Below, in pieces: positions 1-4,548 of a DNA stretch of 5,212 bases (the stretch's first letter is position 1; every line of letters begins with the position of its first letter). A program made the position numbers and the translations under genes. The notes under the pieces are model-generated. The model saw only the letters and a program-made list of their open reading frames with translations, searched no databases and was not told where the DNA came from. Origin of the DNA: Verrucomicrobiota bacterium (lineage in GTDB: Bacteria > Verrucomicrobiota > Verrucomicrobiia > Chthoniobacterales > UBA10450); NCBI GenBank assembly GCA_003218815.1, contig QHON01000015.1:863-6074 (forward strand). Reading direction: 5' to 3'.

Positions 1-1
1 G

Positions 2-586
2 GAATTGAAAGATCCGCTCGTAATCGAATGCGACGTGACCAAGCCGGAGCAGGTCGAATCAATGATGAAACAAGTACAGGATCGACATCGCGGGCTCGAT
101 ATTCTCGTGAACAACTCCGGCGTCATTCGCGATCGCACAATCAAAAAAATGGCGATGGAAGAATTTGAAAGTGTCCTGCGGGTGAATCTCACCGGCACAT
201 TTACTGTTACACAAAAAGCGGCAGCCATTCTGCGCAACGGGGGCCGCATCGTGAACCTGTCATCGGTGAGTGGGCAGATGGGACTTTTCGGCCAGGCGAA
301 TTATTCCTCGAGCAAAGCGGCAATCATTGCGCTGACAAAAGTTTCCGCACGCGAGTTTGCGCGTCAGAACATCACGGTCAACGCGATTGCGCCCGGCTTC
401 ATTGACGTCGGCATGAGCAAAGCCTTGCCCGACGAAGTGACGCAGAACTTCATCAAACAAATCCCTCTCGGTCGCCTCGGAAACGTAAATGAGATCGTCG
501 ATGCGGCACTCTTCCTGGCCTCACCGATGGCTTCGTACATTACCGGGCAGGTGCTCAACGTAAATGGTGGCTTCTATATGGGCTGA
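2..586 (+). CDS. fabG: 3-oxoacyl-ACP reductase (FabG-like SDR), 5' end missing
   Basis: NADPH-dependent reductase of the classical short-chain dehydrogenase family, most like FabG, which reduces 3-oxoacyl-ACP in fatty-acid elongation in the cytoplasm. The frame is open to the left edge, so the true start lies upstream; the TTG at 5 is not a likely start. Counting from that TTG, the NNSG motif is at 36-39 (the usual motif is NNAG), the active-site Asn at 61 in VNLTG, the catalytic Ser near 87, and the YxxxK pair at Y100 and K104. The PGFI segment (130-133) and the C-terminal YITGQVLNVNGGFYMG match FabG closely. By comparison with E. coli FabG (Y151), about 50 N-terminal residues, including the TGxxxGIG cofactor loop, lie outside the window. 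The full catalytic tetrad indicates an active enzyme. Whether it serves primary fatty-acid synthesis or a specialised polyketide, aryl-polyene or PHB pathway cannot be told without its upstream neighbours. Confidence 0.93.
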   Translation, partial: ELKDPLVIECDVTKPEQVESMMKQVQDRHRGLDILVNNSGVIRDRTIKKMAMEEFESVLRVNLTGTFTVTQKAAAILRNGGRIVNLSSVSGQMGLFGQANYSSSKAAIIALTKVSAREFARQNITVNAIAPGFIDVGMSKALPDEVTQNFIKQIPLGRLGNVNEIVDAALFLASPMASYITGQVLNVNGGFYMG

Positions 587-610
587 GTCGCTTGCGAGGG
601 GCGATCAGGA

Positions 611-630
611 AACTCAGACGGCTCTGATTT
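611..630 (+). terminator. Weak hairpin after fabG
   Basis: A 5-bp stem TCAGA/TCTGA with a CGGC loop (614-627) lies about 30 nt after the fabG stop codon. Two further A-T pairs sit across a mismatch, and TTT follows. It could end fabG transcription, but the stem is short and the T-tract poor. Confidence 0.22.
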
Positions 631-643
631 GTGACTTCTCATT

Positions 644-859
644 CTAGCCCAACTTTTGCACGAGCAACCAGACCAGGGCCGAAAGCATCGCGGCGAACGT
701 CGATAAAATGAGCGCCGCGCGCTTCGACTGCCGTATTTTGAACTCAGGCTTCGGAATGTCGTCGTGAATGTGACTGGCCTCGTACAGCTTCATAAGAGAA
801 AACGCCACCACGAAGCCGACAATCGCCCACTTCAGACACCCGATGATCGTTTCAAACAT
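644..859 (-). CDS. Small two-helix inner-membrane protein, unknown function
   Basis: No family was recognised. From the ATG at 859 the product is 71 residues. It has one hydrophobic helix near the N-terminus (about 9-24, WAIVGFVVAFSLM region), a polar loop with SHIHDDIPKPEFKIRQSKR, and a second helix at about 49-67 ending in LVWLLVQKLG. The positive RQSKR just before the second helix suggests a cytoplasmic loop with both termini outside. A TTG at 895 in the same frame would add 12 residues (MSAVVLALEYHW). I prefer the ATG because that extension has no clear ribosome site, although a purine-rich stretch does lie upstream of the TTG. It is the last of three minus-strand genes. The helix-loop-helix pattern with charged residues in the loop supports a real protein, but it is short and could be mis-called. 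Confidence 0.6.
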   Translation of the reverse strand: MFETIIGCLKWAIVGFVVAFSLMKLYEASHIHDDIPKPEFKIRQSKRAALILSTFAAMLSALVWLLVQKLG

Positions 860-955
860 CCAGTGATACTCTAGCGCGAGAACAACGGCGCTCAACAGCC
901 GGGACTCTCGCTTCTTCCTTCCTTCTTTGTGAACGACCAGTGTTCAAGCGCCTTC

Positions 956-985
956 AAAATCGTCATGTGCGTAAGCACAAGACGA
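956..985 (-). terminator. Hairpin plus TTTT, likely terminator of the lipoprotein gene
   Basis: Positions 960-985 form a 10-bp stem with one A-A mismatch (965/980) and a 4-nt loop (971-974). Read on the minus strand, the stem is followed directly by ATTTTG. It lies about 90 nt after the stop codon of the minus-strand lipoprotein gene and before the membrane-protein gene, which suits a Rho-independent terminator. The T-tract is only four bases, so strength is uncertain. A second 26-nt hairpin sits just upstream in that transcript (1016-991). Confidence 0.4.
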
Positions 986-990
986 CTCCT

Positions 991-1016
991 TCACCTGACC
1001 TGGGACGGTCAGTTGA
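991..1016. repeat. Inverted repeat forming a 26-nt hairpin
   Basis: CTGACC (995-1000) pairs with GGTCAG (1007-1012) around a 6-nt loop. The stem extends across one mismatch by TCA (991-993) and TGA (1014-1016). It sits 5 nt from the 960-985 hairpin, which has the same total length and also one internal mismatch. No T-tract follows on either strand, so it is not a classical terminator by itself. Confidence 0.5.
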
Positions 1017-1028
1017 TCGCACAGTTTA

Positions 1029-1076
1029 CCTGCCTTCCCCTTCTGCCCCTATCCTCTAACTTCTGCCTTCTCTTTT
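1029..1076. repeat. Pyrimidine-rich (+) low-complexity tract after lipoprotein stop
   Basis: Almost wholly C and T on the plus strand, so purine-rich in the minus-strand transcript. It contains TCCTCTAACTTCTG (1052-1065), which matches 13 of 14 bases of a second copy at 1367-1380. It lies directly downstream of the lipoprotein stop codon. With the 960-1016 hairpins it accounts for most of the 896-1074 gap. Confidence 0.5.
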
Positions 1077-1290
1077 AGGGTGTAGGCGCAGGCGATTCGG
1101 TCGTGGATGGCGACGCCTCGGTCTTGGGCGCTTTCTTCTTCGCCGTGTGTTTCTTCGGCGAAGGCGACGGCGAGGCTTTCGTGGTCGCCGGTGCGGTCGA
1201 AGTTGCCGTCGTTCCCTGTTGTTGCGTGCAGGAAACGACAAACGCGATGCCGGTTAGGGCCGTGATTAAGGACAAAACAATTTTTTTCAT
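1075..1290 (-). CDS. Small Lys/Pro/Ser/Thr-rich lipoprotein
   Basis: 71 residues. The N-terminus is a lipoprotein signal: MKK, a hydrophobic core (IVLSLITALTGIAFV) and a VVSC lipobox, so Cys21 would be lipidated and become the mature N-terminus. The residue after it is Thr rather than Asp, which under the E. coli rule favours the outer membrane. The mature 51 residues are low complexity: QQQGTTATST, then alternating Ser-Pro, a basic block KKHTAKKKAPK (47-57) and a Ser/Thr/Pro tail. No fold is expected. Such chains act as flexible tethers or charged surface coats, but no specific role can be assigned. The ATG at 1290 is fixed by the signal peptide; the nearest GGAG is about 16 nt upstream, too far for a good ribosome site. 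The reverse frames in this GC-rich repeat stay open by composition only. Confidence 0.75.
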   Translation of the reverse strand: MKKIVLSLITALTGIAFVVSCTQQQGTTATSTAPATTKASPSPSPKKHTAKKKAPKTEASPSTTESPAPTP

Positions 1291-1349
1291 AGTATGTGGT
1301 TAACGACTCCAGAATGTGCAGCGGCAGAGTAGATCGCAAGCAATAAATT

Positions 1350-1396
1350 GCCACTTCCCTCTCCCGTCCTCTGACTTCTGATCTCTTCCCCCCTTT
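1350..1396. repeat. Second pyrimidine-rich tract, after STAS-like gene stop
   Basis: A C/T-rich stretch on the plus strand containing TCCTCTGACTTCTG (1367-1380), 13 of 14 identical to 1052-1065. Like that copy, it begins just past the stop codon of a minus-strand gene (the stop is at 1397-1399). A shorter relative, GTGACTTCTC, lies at 631-640 past the stop of the membrane-protein gene. Confidence 0.5.
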
Positions 1397-1804
1397 TCAT
1401 TGATCGTGAGTCGCCATTCCCTCGGATGTCCCTCCACTTTCTTTTACCAGGTTTTGCAGCGCATCAGCCAGCGTCTCGAAGGTGGTGATTTGAATTTCAG
1501 GACCGTAATGAAATTGCGAGAGAATATTAAGGCCGATATCCTTGTGCGAATCAGGCATCACTCTAATCACCGACGCCACTTGTTTTTCGGCCAAAGCGTC
1601 CATGATCTCGGCTAAATGACGCGACGCGGCGGTATCCATCGATTGCAGCCATTGAAAATCCGCCAGGACGCGAAATCCAGGCGCGAAATCTTTTAAGATA
1701 TCACGCACCCGTTGCGCACCTTGTTTCGCTTCTTCTCTCGTCACCCGTCCGACCGCACTGATTACGACGAGGCGTTTGGATTTGTCGGCTTCAACTGAGT
1801 ACAT
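1397..1804 (-). CDS. SpoIIAA/STAS-like alpha/beta protein
   Basis: A 135-residue soluble protein with no signal peptide or membrane segment. Predicted order: beta (RLVVISAVG, 11-19), helix (22-39), beta (FRVLADF, 44-50), a loop with MDTAA (56-60), helix (61-73), beta (ASVIRVMP, 77-84), helix, beta (IQITTF, 104-109), helix (110-121), then a polar tail. This resembles the STAS/SpoIIAA-like fold used by anti-sigma-factor antagonists. DT at 57-58 sits where STAS proteins carry the D-S pair whose Ser or Thr is phosphorylated, but this alignment is by eye. The family call is inference, and no partner kinase or sigma factor is present nearby. The ATG at 1804 is the natural start; only a weak GGA precedes it. 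The gene diverges from osmC across 88 bp. Confidence 0.75.
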   Translation of the reverse strand: MYSVEADKSKRLVVISAVGRVTREEAKQGAQRVRDILKDFAPGFRVLADFQWLQSMDTAASRHLAEIMDALAEKQVASVIRVMPDSHKDIGLNILSQFHYGPEIQITTFETLADALQNLVKESGGTSEGMATHDQ

Positions 1805-1892
1805 AATCCGAGCAGATTTCTACGTTCTAATTTCTACCGATGACTTTCCACAGCTTTTGCATTTCGCATTTTTCGTCCACATTGATCCTATT

Positions 1893-2324
1893 ATGGCAAC
1901 ACGAACTGGTTCCGCTATTTGGGAAGGCACGTTGAAGGACGGCAAGGGAAAGATGAAACTGGGGAGCGGCGCATTTGAAGGGCCCTACTCCTTCGCGTCG
2001 CGATTCGAAAACGCGAGTGGCACAAACCCGGAGGAACTCATCGGCGCGGCCGAAGCAGGTTGTTTTTCCATGGCGCTGTCGCTCAACCTCGAAAAAGCCG
2101 GTCATCCGCCCAGGAAAATTAGCACAACCGCGGAAGTGAAGCTCGAGCCCTCCGGCGGCGGTTTCAAAATCACGTCGATTAACCTAACGACCGAAGCCGA
2201 CGTGCCCGGAATCGATCAGGCAAAATTTAATGAACAAGCCGAACTAACGAAGAAAACTTGTCCGGTATCGGTCGCGTTGTCGGGAGCGCAGATTAATCTC
2301 AACGCGAAACTGGTCTCAAGCTGA
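1893..2324 (+). CDS. osmC: OsmC-family organic hydroperoxide peroxidase
   Basis: Thiol peroxidase that reduces organic hydroperoxides in the cytoplasm and protects against oxidative and osmotic stress. The protein is 143 residues and aligns with E. coli OsmC nearly end to end. Shared blocks are WEGTLKDGKGK (10-20), the RFE segment with the conserved Arg37, TNPEELIGAAEAGCFSMALS (44-63) with peroxidatic Cys57, VPGID (104-108) and the second cysteine Cys123 in KKTCPVSVAL. The ATG at 1893 gives the family length. Reading further upstream in frame (to 1776) would run into the divergent STAS-like gene and add residues the family lacks. No Shine-Dalgarno sequence precedes the ATG, as for most genes here. 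The close match to OsmC, including the NPEELIGAA motif, favours OsmC over Ohr. It converges on rpoZ with 48 bp between the stop codons. Confidence 0.95.
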   Translation: MATRTGSAIWEGTLKDGKGKMKLGSGAFEGPYSFASRFENASGTNPEELIGAAEAGCFSMALSLNLEKAGHPPRKISTTAEVKLEPSGGGFKITSINLTTEADVPGIDQAKFNEQAELTKKTCPVSVALSGAQINLNAKLVSS

Positions 2325-2372
2325 ATTGAGAGTTCCTGAACTCGCGCTCCTGATCTCTGCAGGTGCTTCGCT

Positions 2373-2654
2373 TTAGGCGGCTTTTTTAGCTTTTTTCTTG
2401 CTCGCGATAACCGTCGGAAACGGCACTACCTGCGCAACCTCAGCGCTGCCGTTTTGACCGAAGGTAGACTCATACGTCAGCTTCCCATTCGCGATCTCGG
2501 TTAACGCAATATCGGCCGCGCGAAGCCCCGGAGCACATTCCACGAGCGGACGATGCCCGAGGCAGAGCTGTCGAACGCGTCGTGAAACCATGTTCACCAG
2601 AATTTGCTGATTAAGAATTGCTTTGGAGGCGGCTTTAACGAGGTCGGATTTCAT
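2373..2654 (-). CDS. rpoZ: DNA-directed RNA polymerase subunit omega
   Basis: Omega is the small non-catalytic subunit that wraps the beta-prime C-terminus and aids RNA polymerase assembly. The 93-residue length fits the family (E. coli 91). The recognisable core is QQILVNMVSRRVRQL (16-30), matching the RRARQ helix of E. coli omega, then a loop with RPLVE (35-39) and ADIALTEIANGKL (47-59), matching the VIALREIEEG helix. The C-terminal 30 residues are divergent and end in a basic tail KKKAKKAA, encoded by A-rich codons that give two T-runs on the plus strand (2382-2397). The ATG at 2654 has no clear Shine-Dalgarno sequence. It stands alone here, convergent with osmC, and not next to gmk as in many bacteria. 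The call rests on motif similarity across a short protein, so it is good but not certain. Confidence 0.82.
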   Translation of the reverse strand: MKSDLVKAASKAILNQQILVNMVSRRVRQLCLGHRPLVECAPGLRAADIALTEIANGKLTYESTFGQNGSAEVAQVVPFPTVIASKKKAKKAA

Positions 2655-2736
2655 AATAATATGTAAGAGTGAGGCGTCGGCGGCTTACGACGGTTTAATT
2701 TCCGAAGGATTGGGAACCTGCTTGTTCTTACCCCTC

Positions 2737-2764
2737 TCCGAAATCCGAATTCCGAATTCCGAAT
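2737..2764. repeat. Four tandem 7-bp units, TCCGAAW
   Basis: One TCCGAAA (2737-2743) followed by three perfect TCCGAAT copies (2744-2764), in the gap upstream of rpoZ. A lone TCCGAAG occurs at 2701-2707 and a palindrome AATCCGGATT at 2809-2818. A 7-bp unit is not a codon multiple, which suits a noncoding simple repeat able to change copy number. Confidence 0.85.
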
Positions 2765-2826
2765 TGCAGACGCTTGGGTGCACTATCGCCGAGAAAATCA
2801 GTTCGGCAAATCCGGATTCTGCAATT
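2762..2826. repeat. Inverted repeat AATTGCAGA / TCTGCAATT
   Basis: A perfect 9-bp inverted repeat (2762-2770 and 2818-2826) overlaps the last bases of the heptamer array. A smaller stem GCCGA (2788-2792) / TCGGC (2803-2807) is nested inside it. It could fold as a two-tier hairpin or act as a pair of protein sites. With the heptamers it fills the middle of the 2655-2988 gap. Confidence 0.4.
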
Positions 2827-2830
2827 TCAT

Positions 2831-2860
2831 TTGTCCGCGCTTCCTTTCCCTTGCCATAAT
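2831..2860 (+). promoter_or_regulatory. Candidate sigma70-type promoter reading right
   Basis: TTGTCC (2831-2836, four of six bases of the -35 consensus) and CATAAT (2855-2860, five of six of the -10) are 18 bp apart. AGGAG at 2873-2877 and an ATG at 2884 follow, a spacing expected for a promoter with a short leader. No convincing downstream plus-strand gene is known, so this may be chance or the front of a decayed gene. Confidence 0.33.
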
Positions 2861-2883
2861 CCTCGCCCGAACAGGAGACAGGT

Positions 2884-3240
2884 ATGACAAAAGGCATCAT
2901 TCTCGAAGGTGTTTTTGGGCGGAATCGCGATGTTTATTACCGGCGACGACCTCCTGTTCCATCCATTTGGGAGGAAAAGAACATGGTCTCAGTCATAGGT
3001 GATCGGCACTCGAACCTGCGACACCATCCCGGGTTTGAAGCGCCACCTTTGAAAAGTATTGGTCGTGACTTTATCGAGAATCCCGTCGCCGGTGCTTTCC
3101 GCCATCATCGCACTGGTAACTTTGCCGCTTGCGGTATCAACGATCATTACGCAAATGCCATTGCCAGTGATATGGGCTCGCTTTGCTTGGTAGGGGTACT
3201 CGGGAAGAGGCGCCCTGACCGCTATAGCTTGGGCAGCTGA
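2884..3240 (+). other. Doubtful ORF or gene-start remnant running antisense into tonB-like gene
   Basis: An ATG with a good Shine-Dalgarno sequence (AGGAG, 6-nt spacing) and a promoter-like sequence opens a 118-codon frame. Only the first 35 codons (to 2988, MTKGIILEGVFGRNRDVYYR and on to WEEKNMV) are free of other genes. The rest lies antisense to the conserved TonB C-terminal domain, whose frame is clearly the real one. No family was recognised. Either the two genes overlap tail to tail, or the 5' end of an old gene survives and the rest was replaced, or the start signals are accidental. Confidence 0.22.
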
Positions 3241-3594
3241 GATGGACATCAGATCCGGAACGGGAAACGTGGGAGCAGTGGGTTTTGCCCCGGAAGTTGC
3301 GTGCCTTTTCACACTGGTTTTCTTTTCTGCCTCCGCAGTAGGCGTTGCCAGCTCTTCTGGACTGGGTGTCTGCTCCGCTACCGGAGCGGGCTTTTGATTT
3401 GGCGTGCCGGTTGAAATTTCCACGCTCGGTTTTCGTGTTGACCTTTCCGGGCGCGGGGTTGGCGTTGCCTCGGGCTTCTTTGGAGATTCCTGAAGAGTTG
3501 CCGAGGTAGCATCTTGAGCTCGCATTAAGGGGGACGCGGCGAGAACAACGCTAGTGCACAGAGCAGTGAGGAAAATTCCTCTACAGAGACTCAT
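2989..3594 (-). CDS. TonB-family protein with secreted N-terminus and Pro-rich linker
   Basis: TonB proteins span the periplasm and pass proton-motive-force energy to outer-membrane receptors. Of the 201 residues, 1-26 form a signal peptide or single membrane anchor (hydrophobic core IFLTALCTSVVLAA, then an AQ-DA type junction). Residues 28-115 are a Pro/Thr/Glu/Lys-rich disordered linker (PTPRPERSTRKP, EQTPSPEELATPTAEAEKK). Residues 128-201 are a TonB C-terminal domain: LPEYPYQAKR (130-139), TGNGICVMIVD (143-153), GKVTSAMMAESTGDGILDKV, FQRWRFKPG (181-189) and the end VRVPITYD. Standard TonB has a longer uncleaved anchor with an SxxxH motif that contacts ExbB; none is seen, and no exbB or exbD is nearby, so it may be a periplasmic TonB-domain protein and not the energy transducer. 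The ATG at 3594 is supported by AGGGGGAG. Confidence 0.88.
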   Translation of the reverse strand: MSLCRGIFLTALCTSVVLAASPLMRAQDATSATLQESPKKPEATPTPRPERSTRKPSVEISTGTPNQKPAPVAEQTPSPEELATPTAEAEKKTSVKRHATSGAKPTAPTFPVPDLMSISAAQAIAVRAPLPEYPYQAKRAHITGNGICVMIVDTASGKVTSAMMAESTGDGILDKVTTNTFQRWRFKPGMVSQVRVPITYD

Positions 3595-3603
3595 CGAGAA
3601 AAT

Positions 3604-3611
3604 CTCCCCCT
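3604..3611 (-). promoter_or_regulatory. Strong ribosome binding site of the tonB-like gene
   Basis: AGGGGGAG on the minus strand ends 9 nt before the ATG at 3594. It is the clearest Shine-Dalgarno sequence of any secure gene here and fixes this start; most neighbours lack one. Confidence 0.7.
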
Positions 3612-3618
3612 CGTCCCA

Positions 3619-3652
3619 GTGACGTCAAATGATCGCTGACTCAACACGTCAC
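3619..3652. promoter_or_regulatory. Inverted repeat GTGACGT / ACGTCAC, possible operator
   Basis: GTGACGT (3619-3625) and ACGTCAC (3646-3652) are a perfect 7-bp inverted repeat with 20 bp between. The left arm is part of the palindrome TGACGTCA (3620-3627). It lies 25-58 bp before the tonB-like start codon, where a repressor or activator dimer could bind. No regulator is identified. Confidence 0.35.
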
Positions 3653-3683
3653 CGGCGCCCGCCGCCGAAATTTTCGAACGGCG

Positions 3684-3929
3684 ATGAAAGACCGATTTGA
3701 TGAGACAAGCGCGATTTGGGCTGAAGAATATAGTAGCCGTTGCGCGGCCCCAGCGAAACATAAGCAGACCTTCACACCATATCATGATCGCATCTGCTCT
3801 ATATGCGAGCTTCATCTGCAGACAGAGGCGAGCCTCCGCATTTCGAATTGGCAAGACGTCATCGCTTGCACCCAATGTGCGCACCCGGCCATTCGGTCAG
3901 GGTTCAACGATTTCCCAGTCCCGAGATGA
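3684..3929 (+). CDS. Doubtful 81-aa ORF with zinc-ribbon-like cysteines
   Basis: No family was recognised. The predicted 81-residue product has two CxxC knuckles, CSIC and CTQC, separated by 20 residues, a spacing typical of zinc ribbons, with a further Cys and several His nearby. Against it: no Shine-Dalgarno sequence, no clear promoter, a start directly after a CGCCG/CGGCG inverted repeat (3663-3683), and frames on both strands that stay open here by chance. Its TGA overlaps an ATG (3926, ATGA) in frame with the SET gene, which would be a coupling arrangement if both starts were real. It may equally be noncoding DNA, and is listed because it is the main content of the 439-bp stretch before the SET domain. 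Confidence 0.22.
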   Translation: MKDRFDETSAIWAEEYSSRCAAPAKHKQTFTPYHDRICSICELHLQTEASLRISNWQDVIACTQCAHPAIRSGFNDFPVPR

Positions 3930-4033
3930 TGCGGGATGTTCAATCTGCGGGCCCAACTTCGATCTTCGACTTCCCTTCCGACTTTGATATTGCATGTTCG
4001 GCGTTGAGCCTTGGATGTTTGCCTCTTTCACTC

Positions 4034-4483
4034 GTGACCTCTCAGCGCAGCGCTCAACTCTCACCTCCATTAGAGGTTCGTCGTTCCGGCGTGCACGGTC
4101 GCGGCGTTTACGCCACGCAGTTCATCCCCGAAGGCACCCGCATCATCGAATACACCGGCCAACGCGTCTCCTGGGAGGACGCTCCCAACGACGAGAGCAA
4201 TCCGCACACATTCAATTTCGGCCTCGAAAGCGGCGAAGTAATCAATCCCGAGATCGGCGGCAACGAGGCGCGCTGGATCAACCATTGCTGCGATCCAAAC
4301 TGCGAGGCCATCGAGGAAGACGACCGCATCTTCATCTATGCGCTGCGCGATATCGAACCCGGCCAGGAGCTCTTTTACGATTACGCGATGGAAATCGACG
4401 AACCCATCACCAAGAAATTAGAAAATGAATTCAAATGTCATTGTGGTGCCGTACGCTGTCGTGGCACAATGCTCTCGCTGTAG
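4034..4483 (+). CDS. SET-domain protein lysine methyltransferase with post-SET zinc site
   Basis: SET proteins transfer a methyl group from S-adenosylmethionine to lysine side chains of proteins. From the GTG at 4034 the product is 149 residues and nearly all SET domain: SGVHGRGVYA (18-27, SAM-binding GxG), IEYTGQ (38-43), RWINHCCDPNCE (80-91, the NHSCxPN motif with Cys for Ser), IEPGQELFYDYA (107-118, with the YDY active-site segment), and a post-SET CxCxxxxC at Cys135, Cys137 and Cys142. In eukaryotic SET enzymes these three cysteines bind zinc with the Cys of NHxC, here Cys86, so the site is complete. The frame is open back to 3803, with ATGs at 3926 and 3929, but residues before 4034 look like translated intergenic repeat (GTTGAGCCTTGGATGTTTG type), so GTG is preferred. 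No ribosome site is seen. Small SET proteins occur in Chlamydiae and other bacteria; the substrate here is unknown. Confidence 0.9.
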   Translation: MTSQRSAQLSPPLEVRRSGVHGRGVYATQFIPEGTRIIEYTGQRVSWEDAPNDESNPHTFNFGLESGEVINPEIGGNEARWINHCCDPNCEAIEEDDRIFIYALRDIEPGQELFYDYAMEIDEPITKKLENEFKCHCGAVRCRGTMLSL

Positions 4484-4548
4484 CGTCCGCCGCCAGCTCG
4501 GGAAAGACGACATCCCGCGCACCCGGCGTCTCTCTCTATGTTAGCGTT

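Noticed and set aside
892..966. Minus-strand 24-codon ORF starting inside the 960-985 hairpin and ending on the TTG at 895 (TTGA overlap)
   Set aside because: Its ATG is buried in the hairpin arm that also looks like a terminator, the AGGAG upstream is 18-19 nt away, and the overlapping TTG is itself a doubtful start.
1049..1354. Overlapping open frames on both strands across the lipoprotein gene, including an Arg-rich one
   Set aside because: They are shadows of the Ser/Pro/Lys repeat composition; only the 1075-1290 frame has a signal peptide and lipobox.
2328..2366. Possible bidirectional terminator between osmC and rpoZ (GAGTT/AACTC at 2330-2343 and CCTG/CAGG at 2349-2363)
   Set aside because: Both stems are 4-5 bp with no T-tract directly after them; the T-runs at 2382-2397 are the lysine codons of rpoZ.
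3890..3925. T-loop-like GGTTCAA, possible tRNA 3' end
   Set aside because: The flanking bases do not form a T stem or acceptor stem, and no matching D or anticodon arm is upstream.
3994..4428. Arg-rich 144-codon plus-strand frame over the SET gene
   Set aside because: It is the +1-shifted reading of the SET domain, with composition-driven Arg runs and no motif.
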